Under the pieces are notes generated by a model, which was not told where the DNA came from, searched no databases, and worked only from the letters and a program-made list of their open reading frames with translations. 64,000 nt of DNA from Lacticaseibacillus suibinensis (lineage in GTDB: Bacteria; Bacillota; Bacilli; Lactobacillales; Lactobacillaceae): positions 41,482 to 105,481 of the forward strand of contig NZ_RHOK01000009.1 in assembly GCF_003946175.1 (NCBI RefSeq), in the 5' to 3' direction. Below are positions 7,319-15,810 of the stretch, piece by piece. The stretch's first letter is position 1, and the number at the start of each line of letters is the position of its first letter. The translations under genes were made by a program, and so were the position numbers.

Positions 7319-10300
7319 TTAGTCTTCTTTGCGCTTACGGAACCCAGCGAGCATCCCTAGCGCGCCTAACACAGACAGCCCGACCAAGGTCGTACTGGTG
7401 TCAGCGGTATCGCCTGTCTTCGGCAAGTTCTTCTTAGCCGCTTTCATGGCCTTGTCTGCCTTCGATGGTGACTGGTGGTTAGCTTTAGCAATTTGGCCTT
7501 TGTGCTTGCCATTGTTGCCCTGATTATCCTTGTGACCTTGGTTTCCATTATTTGGCTTGGTACCTTGGTTACCCTTGCCAGGTTTACCAGTGTCAGTTGG
7601 CGTGGTGACCGGCTCTTCTGGCAACGTAAAGGTTGTCGTCAATGGCGCGGAAACCTCACCATTTTCATCAACGGCCCAGAGTGCCAGCGTGTACTCACCC
7701 GGCTGGAACCCAGTCAGATCAGTTTGATCCGTCAACGCTTCTGCCCAATCCCCCGGTGTCGCTGGCACGCTCTGACCAGCAGTAAGGACGTAGAAGTAGT
7801 AGGTCGGGTTGGTCATGCCACTAATGGTTGGCCAGTCAGCCACGGTGAACCCAGTTGGCGTCAATGCGCTAGCGGTCAATGCCTTGTTCCAAGCCGGCTT
7901 GGCGGCCAGCGCTGCCACCGCAGCCTTAACCGCATCGGCAGCTTGATTCAGGTCATCCACGGTGCTAGCGTCATCGGCCAGAGCCGCTTGGCCAGCCGCC
8001 ACTGCCTTTTGCAAAGCAGTCCAGGTCGCTGGCTTGTAGTCAGCTTCGTGCTTGGCCGCAGCCTCCGCCAAGGCGTCAGTCAGGGCTGCTTGCGCATCGA
8101 TCTTCGGCTGCGGATCCACCACCGTGACGCTGCCGGTGGCAGTCGTCGTCAGGCCAGCGGAGTTCATGGCGGTGACGGAAACCGTGTAAGTGCCTGGTGT
8201 CTGCGGATCAATTTGCGAGTCATCGACGGTCAGCCGCTGAATCTCGCTGCCATCAATCGTGTCTGCATAGGTCAAACTCGGCAGCCAGTCAAAGGCGGTC
8301 AGGTCTTGCCCTTTCTGCATTTCGGTTGGCGCCACGGTCAAGGTTGGCGTGCTGCGGTCAACCAGCAGCGTAATGTCAACCGCCGAGGCAAAGGTATCTG
8401 GCGTATCGCCGATGGTGTGAACCGGAATCAGCACCAGTTTGTCGACATTGACCGTGTCAAAGTTCAGTGTCTTGGTGGTATTGTCACCGGCCCAGTTGCC
8501 GGAAGCCAGTAACGTGCCGGTCGTATCGTCAGGCCCAGCATAACCCCAGAGTTCGTACTGGGTGATGATGCCGTTCTTCCCTGAAGCCCGCGGCTGGTAA
8601 ACCAAGCCGTTGATTGGATAGGTGCCATCCAGCTGCATGGTGACCGTCCGCTGTTCAACGGTGGTGACATCATTCCAGTTAGTGTGCCAATCAGTACTTG
8701 GATCGCCATCGAAGGCATTTTCAATTTCTTCACCCGGCTGGAACGAGCCCGTGCTTGGGGTGATGTGCTGATCTGGCAGCTGCTTGGTGGCAGCAATACT
8801 AATCATGCCATTCGCTGCGTCTTGGAGGGCTTTCGAGGCGCCGGTGACGTCATCGATCGAAGCGTCAGGATTATCCAATACCGCCTGCGCACTGGCCACT
8901 GCGGCATTGAAACTATCCACACTGGCCGGTGTGTAAAGGCTCATATCTTCCTTCTTCGCTGCATCAATCAGGCGGGCCAAGTCGCCGCGGATTTGTTCCA
9001 GATAAGCGGATGCCAGGTTTTCGTCAGTGAGTTCGGTCACTTTGAAATTATCCAAAATGAAGTCGTACTGGCCACCAGCGAGACTCCTAATCCCAAAGCC
9101 CAGACTACCATCAGGCGCGCCAGCCACAACCAGGCTCACATGCTGCGTGTGGGTGGCAGCTAGGTCAGCAGCGGACTGATCGCCATTGGTGGCTGGGAGT
9201 GCATTGAAGGTCTGATAATAGTTTTCGCCATCGACGGAAACAGGCTGGAAGGCACCGTTGCCATCAGTTTGGTAATCGAATTCAACTTTGTAGTACTTCC
9301 CAGCTTCGAATTGAACCGATTGCGGAATCGTCGTGTACAAAAGCCCAGTGCCTTGCTTGTGAGACTTCAAGGACCAGTCGCCGCCGAGCACATCATCAAT
9401 CTTGTTACCGTTCCAGCCGTACTGCGTGTATACATCATGCCGTTCAGACAGGTGGTCACGGGGATCAGCCACCCCATCGGCAGCGCCGTTGAAGAATGGA
9501 TACAGCCCAATCGCCTTAGTGTCTTCAAAGTCTTGGTCAATGATGACCTTGTTGCCATCAGCATCGGTCGTACCACTTTGAAGATTCGTTTCCCGGGAAA
9601 TAACTCGCAGGTCATCAAATTGAGCCAGCGTGTCCCCAGCGTCAGCGGCCAAGGTGATGGTTACGGTAGCGTCGGCTGGGACGGTGAAGTCCACGCGGGC
9701 CTTTTGCATATAAGATTTTGCGTCGTTAGTTGTGTGATTCGTATCGGCCTGAATGTAGTTTTGGTCGATGGAATTGCTGAACGTCAGCGTCTGCGGCTGG
9801 CCATTCACGGTCACGGTGATGGTCACCGGCCGATTGTGGGTTTCGGTGTTCACGTACAGGCTGTAATCACCAGCGGCCAGTGGCGCGAGCTGTTGGGTGA
9901 CACTCATCGCCTGCTTGCCGGCTTGCAGCAAGTAGTCGCCATTCTCATTGCGAACCACCTGGGGATCGCCGGTGACTTGCCAGTTATCTGCCAGGGTGTT
10001 GGCCGCGTTGAAGCCAGGGTCTTTGAGCACGGTGCCTTCACCGAAGTTCAGCTCCTCGGTACCTTCTTCAGTCAGCGTTAAAACGTAAGGCGTGGCGGCA
10101 TCCAAATCCAACGTCACCGCACCATTGACCACGTCGACTGCCCCCAGCGCCACCCGACCTTGGTCAGTCAGCTTGTACAGGTACAGCTGCTTAGCATCCT
10201 TGAAGCGGTCCGTGAGCTGCCAGGTGGTAGTGCCCTTTGTGTCGCTCCAGTAGTAAAGCTTGTCAAAATTGAGCCCGGTAGTGTCAGTCGTGCCGGCCTT

Positions 10301-12499
10301 GATGCCATTACCCACGGTATCCGTGGAGTCCCATGGCAGGAGCATTGAGACAGAATGGCCGGTTTCGGTGCCGCCATAGGTCAGCTGGTCGCGCAGGACT
10401 TCGACGCCGTTCATCGTAATCAGCTTGGTGCCGGTGGAATTATCGACTTTCACGCCGTTATCGAAGCTGATCGAGCCGACGTAATCCTTTTTGGTGTTGT
10501 CCCAAGTGGCATTCCAGTTGGTGATGTTGAAGTGCTGCAGGAACTTGGTTGGCAAATCCGTCCGATAAGTAACATCCACAAAGCTGTCGAAATCAACTTT
10601 GGCGACCCAGCCTTCGAAGGCCTCGAATTCCGCCCCACCCAGCAGCGAATTATCGCCGATGGTCCAGGTGTCTTTTTGATTGTTGCGCATGAAACGTTCG
10701 ATGTTGCTGTTTACGCCTTTAGTGGCACTGCCGCCGTAAGCTTTTTCAGCGGACCAGTGGTTCCACAAGGTGTCATATTCCAGGGCATTCGGGAATTCGT
10801 TGTGCAGTTCCCAGCCGAGGCTAGCGATTTCGGCGCCTAATTCACGGGATTCCCAGCCGGCTTCGCCTTGGTTGCCCCAAACATCGACGTAGATGAAATC
10901 AAGGTCAGGACTGAGCGCCTTCAAGGCCTGCAAGCGCGCCAAGCGGTCGCCGCTTAAGGCATCATAGCGCTGGTTGATCATGTAGGAAGGATCCAGCCAG
11001 TCCCAGCCCTTCTTGGTCGGATCAACAAGCTGATCATCGAAGGCCTTGGCTTCTGGATAAGATTCAGTGTCGTTGATGTGGACCCCAAAGCTGGCATTGT
11101 AATCATGGCCGGCTTCAATCAGGGCGTTGAAATCATCAGCGCCGCCTTGGCGTTCCCCAACCGCATCGTAGTCTGGGTGAGCCGAGTCATGGCCTTCGCT
11201 TTGGTACCCTTTCAGCAGCACCGTTTGGCCTAAGCCGTCAGTAATGGCGTAGACGCGCTTGGTTTCATCAAGGGTGGTTGAAAACGGATTGGTGGCTTCC
11301 GACGCGAAGTTCATCGGAATGCGCTGCGCTACAACGCGCCGCGTATCCTGCCAGCCCAGCGGATCATTTATGATGTCGCGCGTTACAATAGCCGCGTCCT
11401 GCCAATCGACAATCCCGTCGCCGTTTTCGTCTTCAGCAAAGGCCGCAGACCATTGCGGCAAAGCAGTGAGGCTAGCTGACAACAGAGAGGTGTTGTCTTC
11501 CGCCGCCCGCAGCGTGAAGTAGTTGGTGCTCAAGCTGGCCAGTTTTTCCCCTGCCACGGTTTGCGTGGTTAAAATCAGCCGGTTGTCTTCGGACTTATCG
11601 GCGCCATCTTGGGCCGCATTGGACCAGACGCCGGCCGCCACCGTGTCGTTGTTGACAAAGGCGTACCGATATTTTTCGGTGCCTTCTGCCTGACTGGCTA
11701 AAGCCTTGAAGGTATCGCCAGTCGCCCCGTTGGTTGAGGCGCTTGTAGCGGTATCCATCCGCACGCCAGCAAAACTGGCATCCTTGTCGGTTACGGCCAC
11801 GCTGGCTAGTTGATCATTCGGGAACGCGAGCTGATGAATAATGGTGCCGTTCAGCTCTTGAATGTTGCTGACGGCAAAGTTCACGGTTTTGCCGCTCACT
11901 GTGGCGGTCACGGTGAAGCTCAGCTTGTCCGTCACGGTCATGGTGTAGCTGGCTTGGGTGGCACTGAGCTGATTGAAGGTGACGGTTGGTGTGTAAGCCA
12001 CGCCATCCAGCGTAATCTGCGTCAAAGCAGTTTGCGTTGCCTTCATAGTCTTGCCGTCTTTGAAGGTATAACCATAAACCGCTGGGAACGTCGTCGACAA
12101 GTAGGCGCTCATGTCAGCAGTCGTCAGCGTTTGATAAGCCAGTCCGCTTGGCACCACTGCTGGGGTAGCCTCAGGGGTCGCCGGGGCAGCGGTCACCGTC
12201 TTTGCGGCAGGCGCTGGCGTCGCGGCGGCTTCTTCAGTCGCTGCTGGAGTGCTGGCCGCGGGCTGCGCGGTGTCTGTAGCTGCGGTTGCAGTCGCCTGCG
12301 CAGTCGTAGTTTCAGCGGCAGGCGTTTGGCCGGTCGCCGAATCAGTGGCGTCAACTTGCGCAGTTTGTGGCGTACCCGCTGCCACATCTGCATGTACCGT
12401 TGTCGTGGAAATGGCAGCGATCCCCATCGCGCCAGAAACTATACCCATAACGAGCCAGCGTTTACCGGCCTTAAACATTTTGTAGTGCTTTTTCTCCAT
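7319..12499 (-). CDS. Wall-anchored GH101 endo-alpha-N-acetylgalactosaminidase
   Basis: The product has 1726 residues. The start at 12499 (MEKKHYKMFK) has GGAGGAGG before it. Residues 4-14 carry a KxYKxGKxW-type signal (KMFKAGKRW), used by many large lactobacillal surface proteins. An Ala/Thr-rich spacer follows to about 130, then the GH101 beta-sandwich, barrel and accessory domains (about 140-1010). The catalytic Asp is D539 (FIYVDVWGN) and the acid/base is E568 (WELHNEF), placed as in EngBF-type enzymes. Further features: a FIVAR unit near 1110, an F5/8 type C (CBM32-like) domain near 1165-1290, an Ig-like domain, another FIVAR, a Gly/Asn/Lys linker and LPKTG at 1692-1696. The family releases Gal-beta-1,3-GalNAc (core 1) from Ser/Thr of mucin glycoproteins at the cell surface. 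Confidence 0.93.
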   Translation of the reverse strand: MEKKHYKMFKAGKRWLVMGIVSGAMGIAAISTTTVHADVAAGTPQTAQVDATDSATGQTPAAETTTAQATATAATDTAQPAASTPAATEEAAATPAPAAKTVTAAPATPEATPAVVPSGLAYQTLTTADMSAYLSTTFPAVYGYTFKDGKTMKATQTALTQITLDGVAYTPTVTFNQLSATQASYTMTVTDKLSFTVTATVSGKTVNFAVSNIQELNGTIIHQLAFPNDQLASVAVTDKDASFAGVRMDTATSASTNGATGDTFKALASQAEGTEKYRYAFVNNDTVAAGVWSNAAQDGADKSEDNRLILTTQTVAGEKLASLSTNYFTLRAAEDNTSLLSASLTALPQWSAAFAEDENGDGIVDWQDAAIVTRDIINDPLGWQDTRRVVAQRIPMNFASEATNPFSTTLDETKRVYAITDGLGQTVLLKGYQSEGHDSAHPDYDAVGERQGGADDFNALIEAGHDYNASFGVHINDTESYPEAKAFDDQLVDPTKKGWDWLDPSYMINQRYDALSGDRLARLQALKALSPDLDFIYVDVWGNQGEAGWESRELGAEIASLGWELHNEFPNALEYDTLWNHWSAEKAYGGSATKGVNSNIERFMRNNQKDTWTIGDNSLLGGAEFEAFEGWVAKVDFDSFVDVTYRTDLPTKFLQHFNITNWNATWDNTKKDYVGSISFDNGVKVDNSTGTKLITMNGVEVLRDQLTYGGTETGHSVSMLLPWDSTDTVGNGIKAGTTDTTGLNFDKLYYWSDTKGTTTWQLTDRFKDAKQLYLYKLTDQGRVALGAVDVVNGAVTLDLDAATPYVLTLTEEGTEELNFGEGTVLKDPGFNAANTLADNWQVTGDPQVVRNENGDYLLQAGKQAMSVTQQLAPLAAGDYSLYVNTETHNRPVTITVTVNGQPQTLTFSNSIDQNYIQADTNHTTNDAKSYMQKARVDFTVPADATVTITLAADAGDTLAQFDDLRVISRETNLQSGTTDADGNKVIIDQDFEDTKAIGLYPFFNGAADGVADPRDHLSERHDVYTQYGWNGNKIDDVLGGDWSLKSHKQGTGLLYTTIPQSVQFEAGKYYKVEFDYQTDGNGAFQPVSVDGENYYQTFNALPATNGDQSAADLAATHTQHVSLVVAGAPDGSLGFGIRSLAGGQYDFILDNFKVTELTDENLASAYLEQIRGDLARLIDAAKKEDMSLYTPASVDSFNAAVASAQAVLDNPDASIDDVTGASKALQDAANGMISIAATKQLPDQHITPSTGSFQPGEEIENAFDGDPSTDWHTNWNDVTTVEQRTVTMQLDGTYPINGLVYQPRASGKNGIITQYELWGYAGPDDTTGTLLASGNWAGDNTTKTLNFDTVNVDKLVLIPVHTIGDTPDTFASAVDITLLVDRSTPTLTVAPTEMQKGQDLTAFDWLPSLTYADTIDGSEIQRLTVDDSQIDPQTPGTYTVSVTAMNSAGLTTTATGSVTVVDPQPKIDAQAALTDALAEAAAKHEADYKPATWTALQKAVAAGQAALADDASTVDDLNQAADAVKAAVAALAAKPAWNKALTASALTPTGFTVADWPTISGMTNPTYYFYVLTAGQSVPATPGDWAEALTDQTDLTGFQPGEYTLALWAVDENGEVSAPLTTTFTLPEEPVTTPTDTGKPGKGNQGTKPNNGNQGHKDNQGNNGKHKGQIAKANHQSPSKADKAMKAAKKNLPKTGDTADTSTTLVGLSVLGALGMLAGFRKRKED
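9588..9601. promoter_or_regulatory. Noc binding-site-like sequence inside the GH101 gene
   Basis: GTTTCCCGGGAAAT matches the palindromic Noc site ATTTCCCGGGAAAT at 13 of 14 bases. It is inside a coding region, as some Noc sites are in Bacillus. Confidence 0.55.
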
Positions 12500-12519
12500 G
12501 TTGCTTCCTCCTCCGTATA

Positions 12520-12533
12520 TGAAAGCGCTTGTG
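12520..12533. promoter_or_regulatory. Possible cre (CcpA site) before the GH101 gene
   Basis: TGAAAGCGCTTGTG agrees with TGWNANCGNTNWCA at 11 of 14 positions, with an intact AAGCGCTT core. It lies 21 bases before the GH101 start, where CcpA binding would block transcription. The match is weaker than the sites at 27501 and 63416. Confidence 0.4.
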
Positions 12534-12643
12534 GTACGCTCATGAGTGTACACGCCGTTTATTATTTTTTCAAACGTTTTACGGGTTTGTACTCAATTAT
12601 TTAAAAGATAAAAAAATATTTTTGTAAGCGTGATTTCAGCATC

Positions 12644-12673
12644 AAAAAACGCCAAATCTCTCGGGATTTGGCG
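12644..12673 (-). terminator. Terminator of the MazG-like gene
   Basis: A 9-bp stem, CGCCAAATC (12650-12658) with GATTTGGCG (12665-12673), is followed on the minus strand by six T. Confidence 0.85.
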
Positions 12674-12694
12674 TATACCAATTCAATCATTCAG

Positions 12695-13069
12695 CTAAGA
12701 TTTTTGCCCGCGATGGCGGCTGTCGTTGATCTTCTGCTTGGCCTGCATCAACTTCAGCGGGTCCAAATTCAGCTTGGCACACATGTCGAAGGCATAAATC
12801 AGCACATCCGCCAGCTCTTCCGCCGTGTGGGCCACTTCCGTTGCGGTTGGCGCCTCACCGGTATCTTTCCAGGTGTAGATATCGAGGACCTCGGCGGCTT
12901 CGACATTCAGCCCCATGGCCAGGTCTTTCAAATCATGGCGCCAGCCGCGCTCATCGCGGTCCGCCGCTAAGGTTTCAATCATCGCCTTGATAGCCGGCGC
13001 AGTGTGCTCATCTAGCTGCAGCTGTTGGCCGTGGTGCTCTGGATCCAGTTCGTGAATTTTGCCTTTCAT
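12695..13069 (-). CDS. MazG-like nucleotide pyrophosphohydrolase
   Basis: The product has 124 residues. The all-alpha MazG/dCTPase fold is suggested by the two metal-binding acidic motifs EAAEVLD (about residues 57-63) and EELADVLIYAFD (about 84-95), plus an early helix. Such proteins hydrolyse (d)NTPs to the monophosphate and pyrophosphate and clean the nucleotide pool. It has its own terminator and stands between the GH101 gene and the pilus operon, with no clear link to either. Confidence 0.8.
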   Translation of the reverse strand: MKGKIHELDPEHHGQQLQLDEHTAPAIKAMIETLAADRDERGWRHDLKDLAMGLNVEAAEVLDIYTWKDTGEAPTATEVAHTAEELADVLIYAFDMCAKLNLDPLKLMQAKQKINDSRHRGQKS

Positions 13070-13146
13070 CGCTTTTCCTCACTTAGCTCATGTTTGATTA
13101 AGCCAATTGTACCTGATACAGCGCAATCACGCTGCCTGGCACAGGC

Positions 13147-13187
13147 AAAAACGCCGGACGCGGCCCAAGCTGGGTCGCAACCGACGC
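13147..13187 (-). terminator. Terminator of the pilus operon
   Basis: A long GC-rich stem with a few mismatches (13151-13166 with 13172-13187) is followed on the minus strand by five T. It lies just after the last sortase gene. Confidence 0.75.
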
Positions 13188-13198
13188 TAGTAGTCACG

Positions 13199-14029
13199 CT
13201 ATTCAGCGGCCGGCGCCTGCCGCACAAACCCGACGCCACCCAGCAGCATGAGCGACACGAAGGCCAACAGCAAGCCCCAGAGCCACCCGGTGATGCGGCC
13301 GTTTAAAAACAGCAACGCAAACGCGCTGTACCAAGGTTGACGGATCAGCCACTGCGACAAACCGCTGGCAACCGCCACTTGCTGATGCACGTTGGTCGCA
13401 GCCGCTTTCGTCGTCGTGACGCGCCGTGCCACCACCACCCGGCGATATTGGGTGCCAATCGGACCTTCGCAGCGAATTAGGGTCACCCGATCCTCTTTGG
13501 TCTCCGCCAGCACCTGAATTTCCGTTTCCTTCACCACCCGATTGTCAATCACGTGATAAGTGGCGACGTGACGGCTATCCGTCAGGTAAACCGCCGCCCC
13601 AATTTTCACTCGGTTCAACGCCGTCAGCAGGACCTCCCCGCCGCCGTGAAAATTGTGCGCCGCAAAGACGTTGTTGCCTACCCCCAGCGGCCGGTCTGGA
13701 AAGTAGCGTGCCACGCCCGCCGCCAAAGTTAGATTCGTCATTTGGGCAAACACCGGCAACTTGATGCCGACACTGGGAATAAGCAGCGCCGCATAGCCGC
13801 TTTGCCGCTGCAACTGCGCCGCCTGAGTCTGGGCCTGCACATAAGTTTTGGCGCTGACCTCACTGATTTTGGCTTGACCATGGGCCGCCTGCGGTTGCGC
13901 GTTGGCTTGCATTGCCTGCACATCCAGCGCAGGCGGCGTTGCCAGATTGCGCCACACCAAGCCGCCAGCAGTTAGAATCGCCACCAACATCAGCGCCGCC
14001 GGGAGGAACCACAGCCATCGTTTACGCAT
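13199..14029 (-). CDS. Atypical sortase, last gene of the pilus operon
   Basis: The product has 276 residues. The start at 14029 (MRKRWLWF) has GGAGG 6 bases before it and overlaps the end of the previous gene. There is an N-terminal helix (about 5-25), a sortase core with the catalytic His in AAHNFHGGG, Cys in TLIRCEGP and Arg in YRRVVV, and two hydrophobic segments at the C-terminus (about 230-270). The core is more like class A than class C, yet the C-terminal membrane segment is a class C trait. The usual TLxTC box is TLIRC here, with Arg replacing Thr before the Cys. It may be the housekeeping-like sortase that anchors the finished pilus, which is an inference. Confidence 0.8.
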   Translation of the reverse strand: MRKRWLWFLPAALMLVAILTAGGLVWRNLATPPALDVQAMQANAQPQAAHGQAKISEVSAKTYVQAQTQAAQLQRQSGYAALLIPSVGIKLPVFAQMTNLTLAAGVARYFPDRPLGVGNNVFAAHNFHGGGEVLLTALNRVKIGAAVYLTDSRHVATYHVIDNRVVKETEIQVLAETKEDRVTLIRCEGPIGTQYRRVVVARRVTTTKAAATNVHQQVAVASGLSQWLIRQPWYSAFALLFLNGRITGWLWGLLLAFVSLMLLGGVGFVRQAPAAE

Positions 14030-14876
14030 GGGCAGCCTCCTGTTTGCGCTGCTGTTTGCGCGCATAGTACCAGTAGGCCAGCACCAGCGCGAGTAGCAGG
14101 AGCAAGAAGCAATACTTCCAGATATTCATGAGCGACCAGCGATCGCGGGCCTTGACTGGCGTGTGCTTCGCCGTGGCCAAGGGAATTTTGTGCGCAAACA
14201 CCAGCAGGCGATGGTCATTGATGCCCTGAGGTGTGCAGGTCATCAAGATGATTTTGTTTTGGGCATCTTTGATGTTGAAGGCTTTGTAAGCATCAGGTTG
14301 CTTGGGGTCGATCACCTGCTGGCGGTCGACGGCATAAGCATACTCATGCGCAAAAGCATCCACGTAGACGACATCCCCTTTTTTCAGATAGCGAATGTTG
14401 TCAAAAAAGATGCGATTGGCCAACCCGGTGTGCGCGGTCAGCGACGCGGTGACATTTTTGCCTGGCGCCGGCAGCGAAGTGTAGGTTAGCGAGCCCACGC
14501 CTTTAGCCAACACAGCATCAGAGGTCCCGTAAAACACCGGCGTTGCTTTCAGGTGAATACTGGGAATTCGCACATAGCCAAATGCCGCCGCCGCGTCGCT
14601 TTCAATTTGCTGGTAGGTGACACTAGGAAACGGCCGCACCTGGCCTTTCTGATGCGCCAAGATATTCGCGTTGTACTGCTTGATCAGGGCATCGCGGCGT
14701 TTATCGGCGGGATATGCGCGCTTGCGATAATCCTGCGCAATTTCGAGGCGCTGATTCGACGCGATCCAGTCGTACACGAATGGCGTGAAAAACAGCATCA
14801 CAGACAGCGCAATCCCCACCAGGAGCAAAATGCTGACCAGCCGAGATGGGCGTTTAGGTTTCGTTGCTGCTGCCAT
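14022..14876 (-). CDS. Class C pilus sortase
   Basis: The product has 284 residues; GGAGG precedes the ATG. It has an N-terminal helix (about 13-33), a sortase core with His in LTAHTGLAN, Cys in LMTCTPQGIN and Arg in DHRLLVF, and a C-terminal helix with a basic tail. The TCTPxGINxHRLL box is typical of class C sortases that polymerise pilins through isopeptide bonds. The usual DP[FWY] lid motif is not seen. It overlaps the neighbouring sortase genes by a few bases on both sides, so the three are translated as one unit. Confidence 0.88.
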   Translation of the reverse strand: MAAATKPKRPSRLVSILLLVGIALSVMLFFTPFVYDWIASNQRLEIAQDYRKRAYPADKRRDALIKQYNANILAHQKGQVRPFPSVTYQQIESDAAAAFGYVRIPSIHLKATPVFYGTSDAVLAKGVGSLTYTSLPAPGKNVTASLTAHTGLANRIFFDNIRYLKKGDVVYVDAFAHEYAYAVDRQQVIDPKQPDAYKAFNIKDAQNKIILMTCTPQGINDHRLLVFAHKIPLATAKHTPVKARDRWSLMNIWKYCFLLLLLALVLAYWYYARKQQRKQEAAHA

Positions 14877-15747
14877 GGCGGGCCTCCTTTTGCTGCTTGG
14901 CGTATTGGCGGCGCTTGTGCACCAGCCACGTGTAATAAATCAGGAACAGCACCACCAGCAGCGACATCACATAGAGCCACACGTGATACAAGCTGAAGGT
15001 ATCGCGCTTCACCACTGGCGTTTTTTGCGCTTCATGTAGCGAAATCCGGCGGCCGTACACCAACAAGCGATGCGAGTTGATGAACAGCGGCGTGCAGGTC
15101 AACAGCACCGACACATCGCGACCTGGCTGGATTTTCACGGCGTTCAGCGCATTTTTAGCCTGCGGATCGACCACTTTAGTCGTGGTGACGCGGTAGGCTT
15201 TGCGGGAGCCATCGAAGGTGGTGAGGTAATACACGTCACCTTTTTTCAGGTAGCGAATATTATCAAAAATCACCCGGTTGGCTAATCCGGAGTGGCCGGT
15301 GACCACCGCCAGCGTGTTCGCTCCACCATAGGGCAAGCTGGTGCCAGGCATGGTACCAGCACCTTGCGCCAGGACTTGCTCGCTGTCGCCATAGCGAATG
15401 ATGGTATTTTTGATGCCGACACTAGGCACACTGACGTAACCAATCACGGCCGGCGCCTTCACCTGAGCGTAGGTGCGAATCGGCGACGGTAGCGGCTGCT
15501 TCGTCTGCCGGGCGTAGAGATTGGCATTGTAGCCTTGCACCCGGCGCACCAGCGCCGACGTCGGCGTTTTGGCCACGGCGCGGTCAAACTGCCCCGCCTG
15601 CAGCGTGGCTTGGTGCTGAATGTAGCTCGTGTAAACTGAAGGGCCGAGCAGCAGCACTAACCCAACGATAAAAATCAGCCCAAACACGAGGTTGAACCAA
15701 AAGCGGGACCAGGTTTTTGGTGCGAATAATCGCCAGTGTTTAGCCAT
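14854..15747 (-). CDS. Class C pilus sortase
   Basis: The product has 297 residues. The start at 15747 (MAKHWRLF) has GGAGGG before it. It has an N-terminal helix (about 17-40), His in VTGHSGLAN, Cys in LLTCTPLFIN, Arg in SHRLLVY, and a C-terminal helix with a basic tail. It shares the segment NRVIFDNIRYLKKGDV with the next sortase (NRIFFDNIRYLKKGDV), so the pair probably arose by duplication. No DP[FWY] lid is visible. It follows the ancillary pilin gene by 63 bases. Confidence 0.88.
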   Translation of the reverse strand: MAKHWRLFAPKTWSRFWFNLVFGLIFIVGLVLLLGPSVYTSYIQHQATLQAGQFDRAVAKTPTSALVRRVQGYNANLYARQTKQPLPSPIRTYAQVKAPAVIGYVSVPSVGIKNTIIRYGDSEQVLAQGAGTMPGTSLPYGGANTLAVVTGHSGLANRVIFDNIRYLKKGDVYYLTTFDGSRKAYRVTTTKVVDPQAKNALNAVKIQPGRDVSVLLTCTPLFINSHRLLVYGRRISLHEAQKTPVVKRDTFSLYHVWLYVMSLLVVLFLIYYTWLVHKRRQYAKQQKEARHGSSNET

Positions 15748-15810
15748 CTGCGGCCCTCCTTTCGACAACGAAATGACCCTTACCGGAGTAAAGGTCATTG
15801 TCGCTTGTGC

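Noticed and set aside
9269..10081. Open frames on the plus strand opposite the GH101 gene
   Set aside because: They show no ribosome binding sites and are opposite a gene with clear domain order and catalytic residues.
12671..12684. A GGTATAC/ACCAAT motif like the GntR-type operator near the MazG-like gene
   Set aside because: It is part of the terminator stem of that gene (GATTTGGCG) and lies behind the gene, so an operator role is unlikely.
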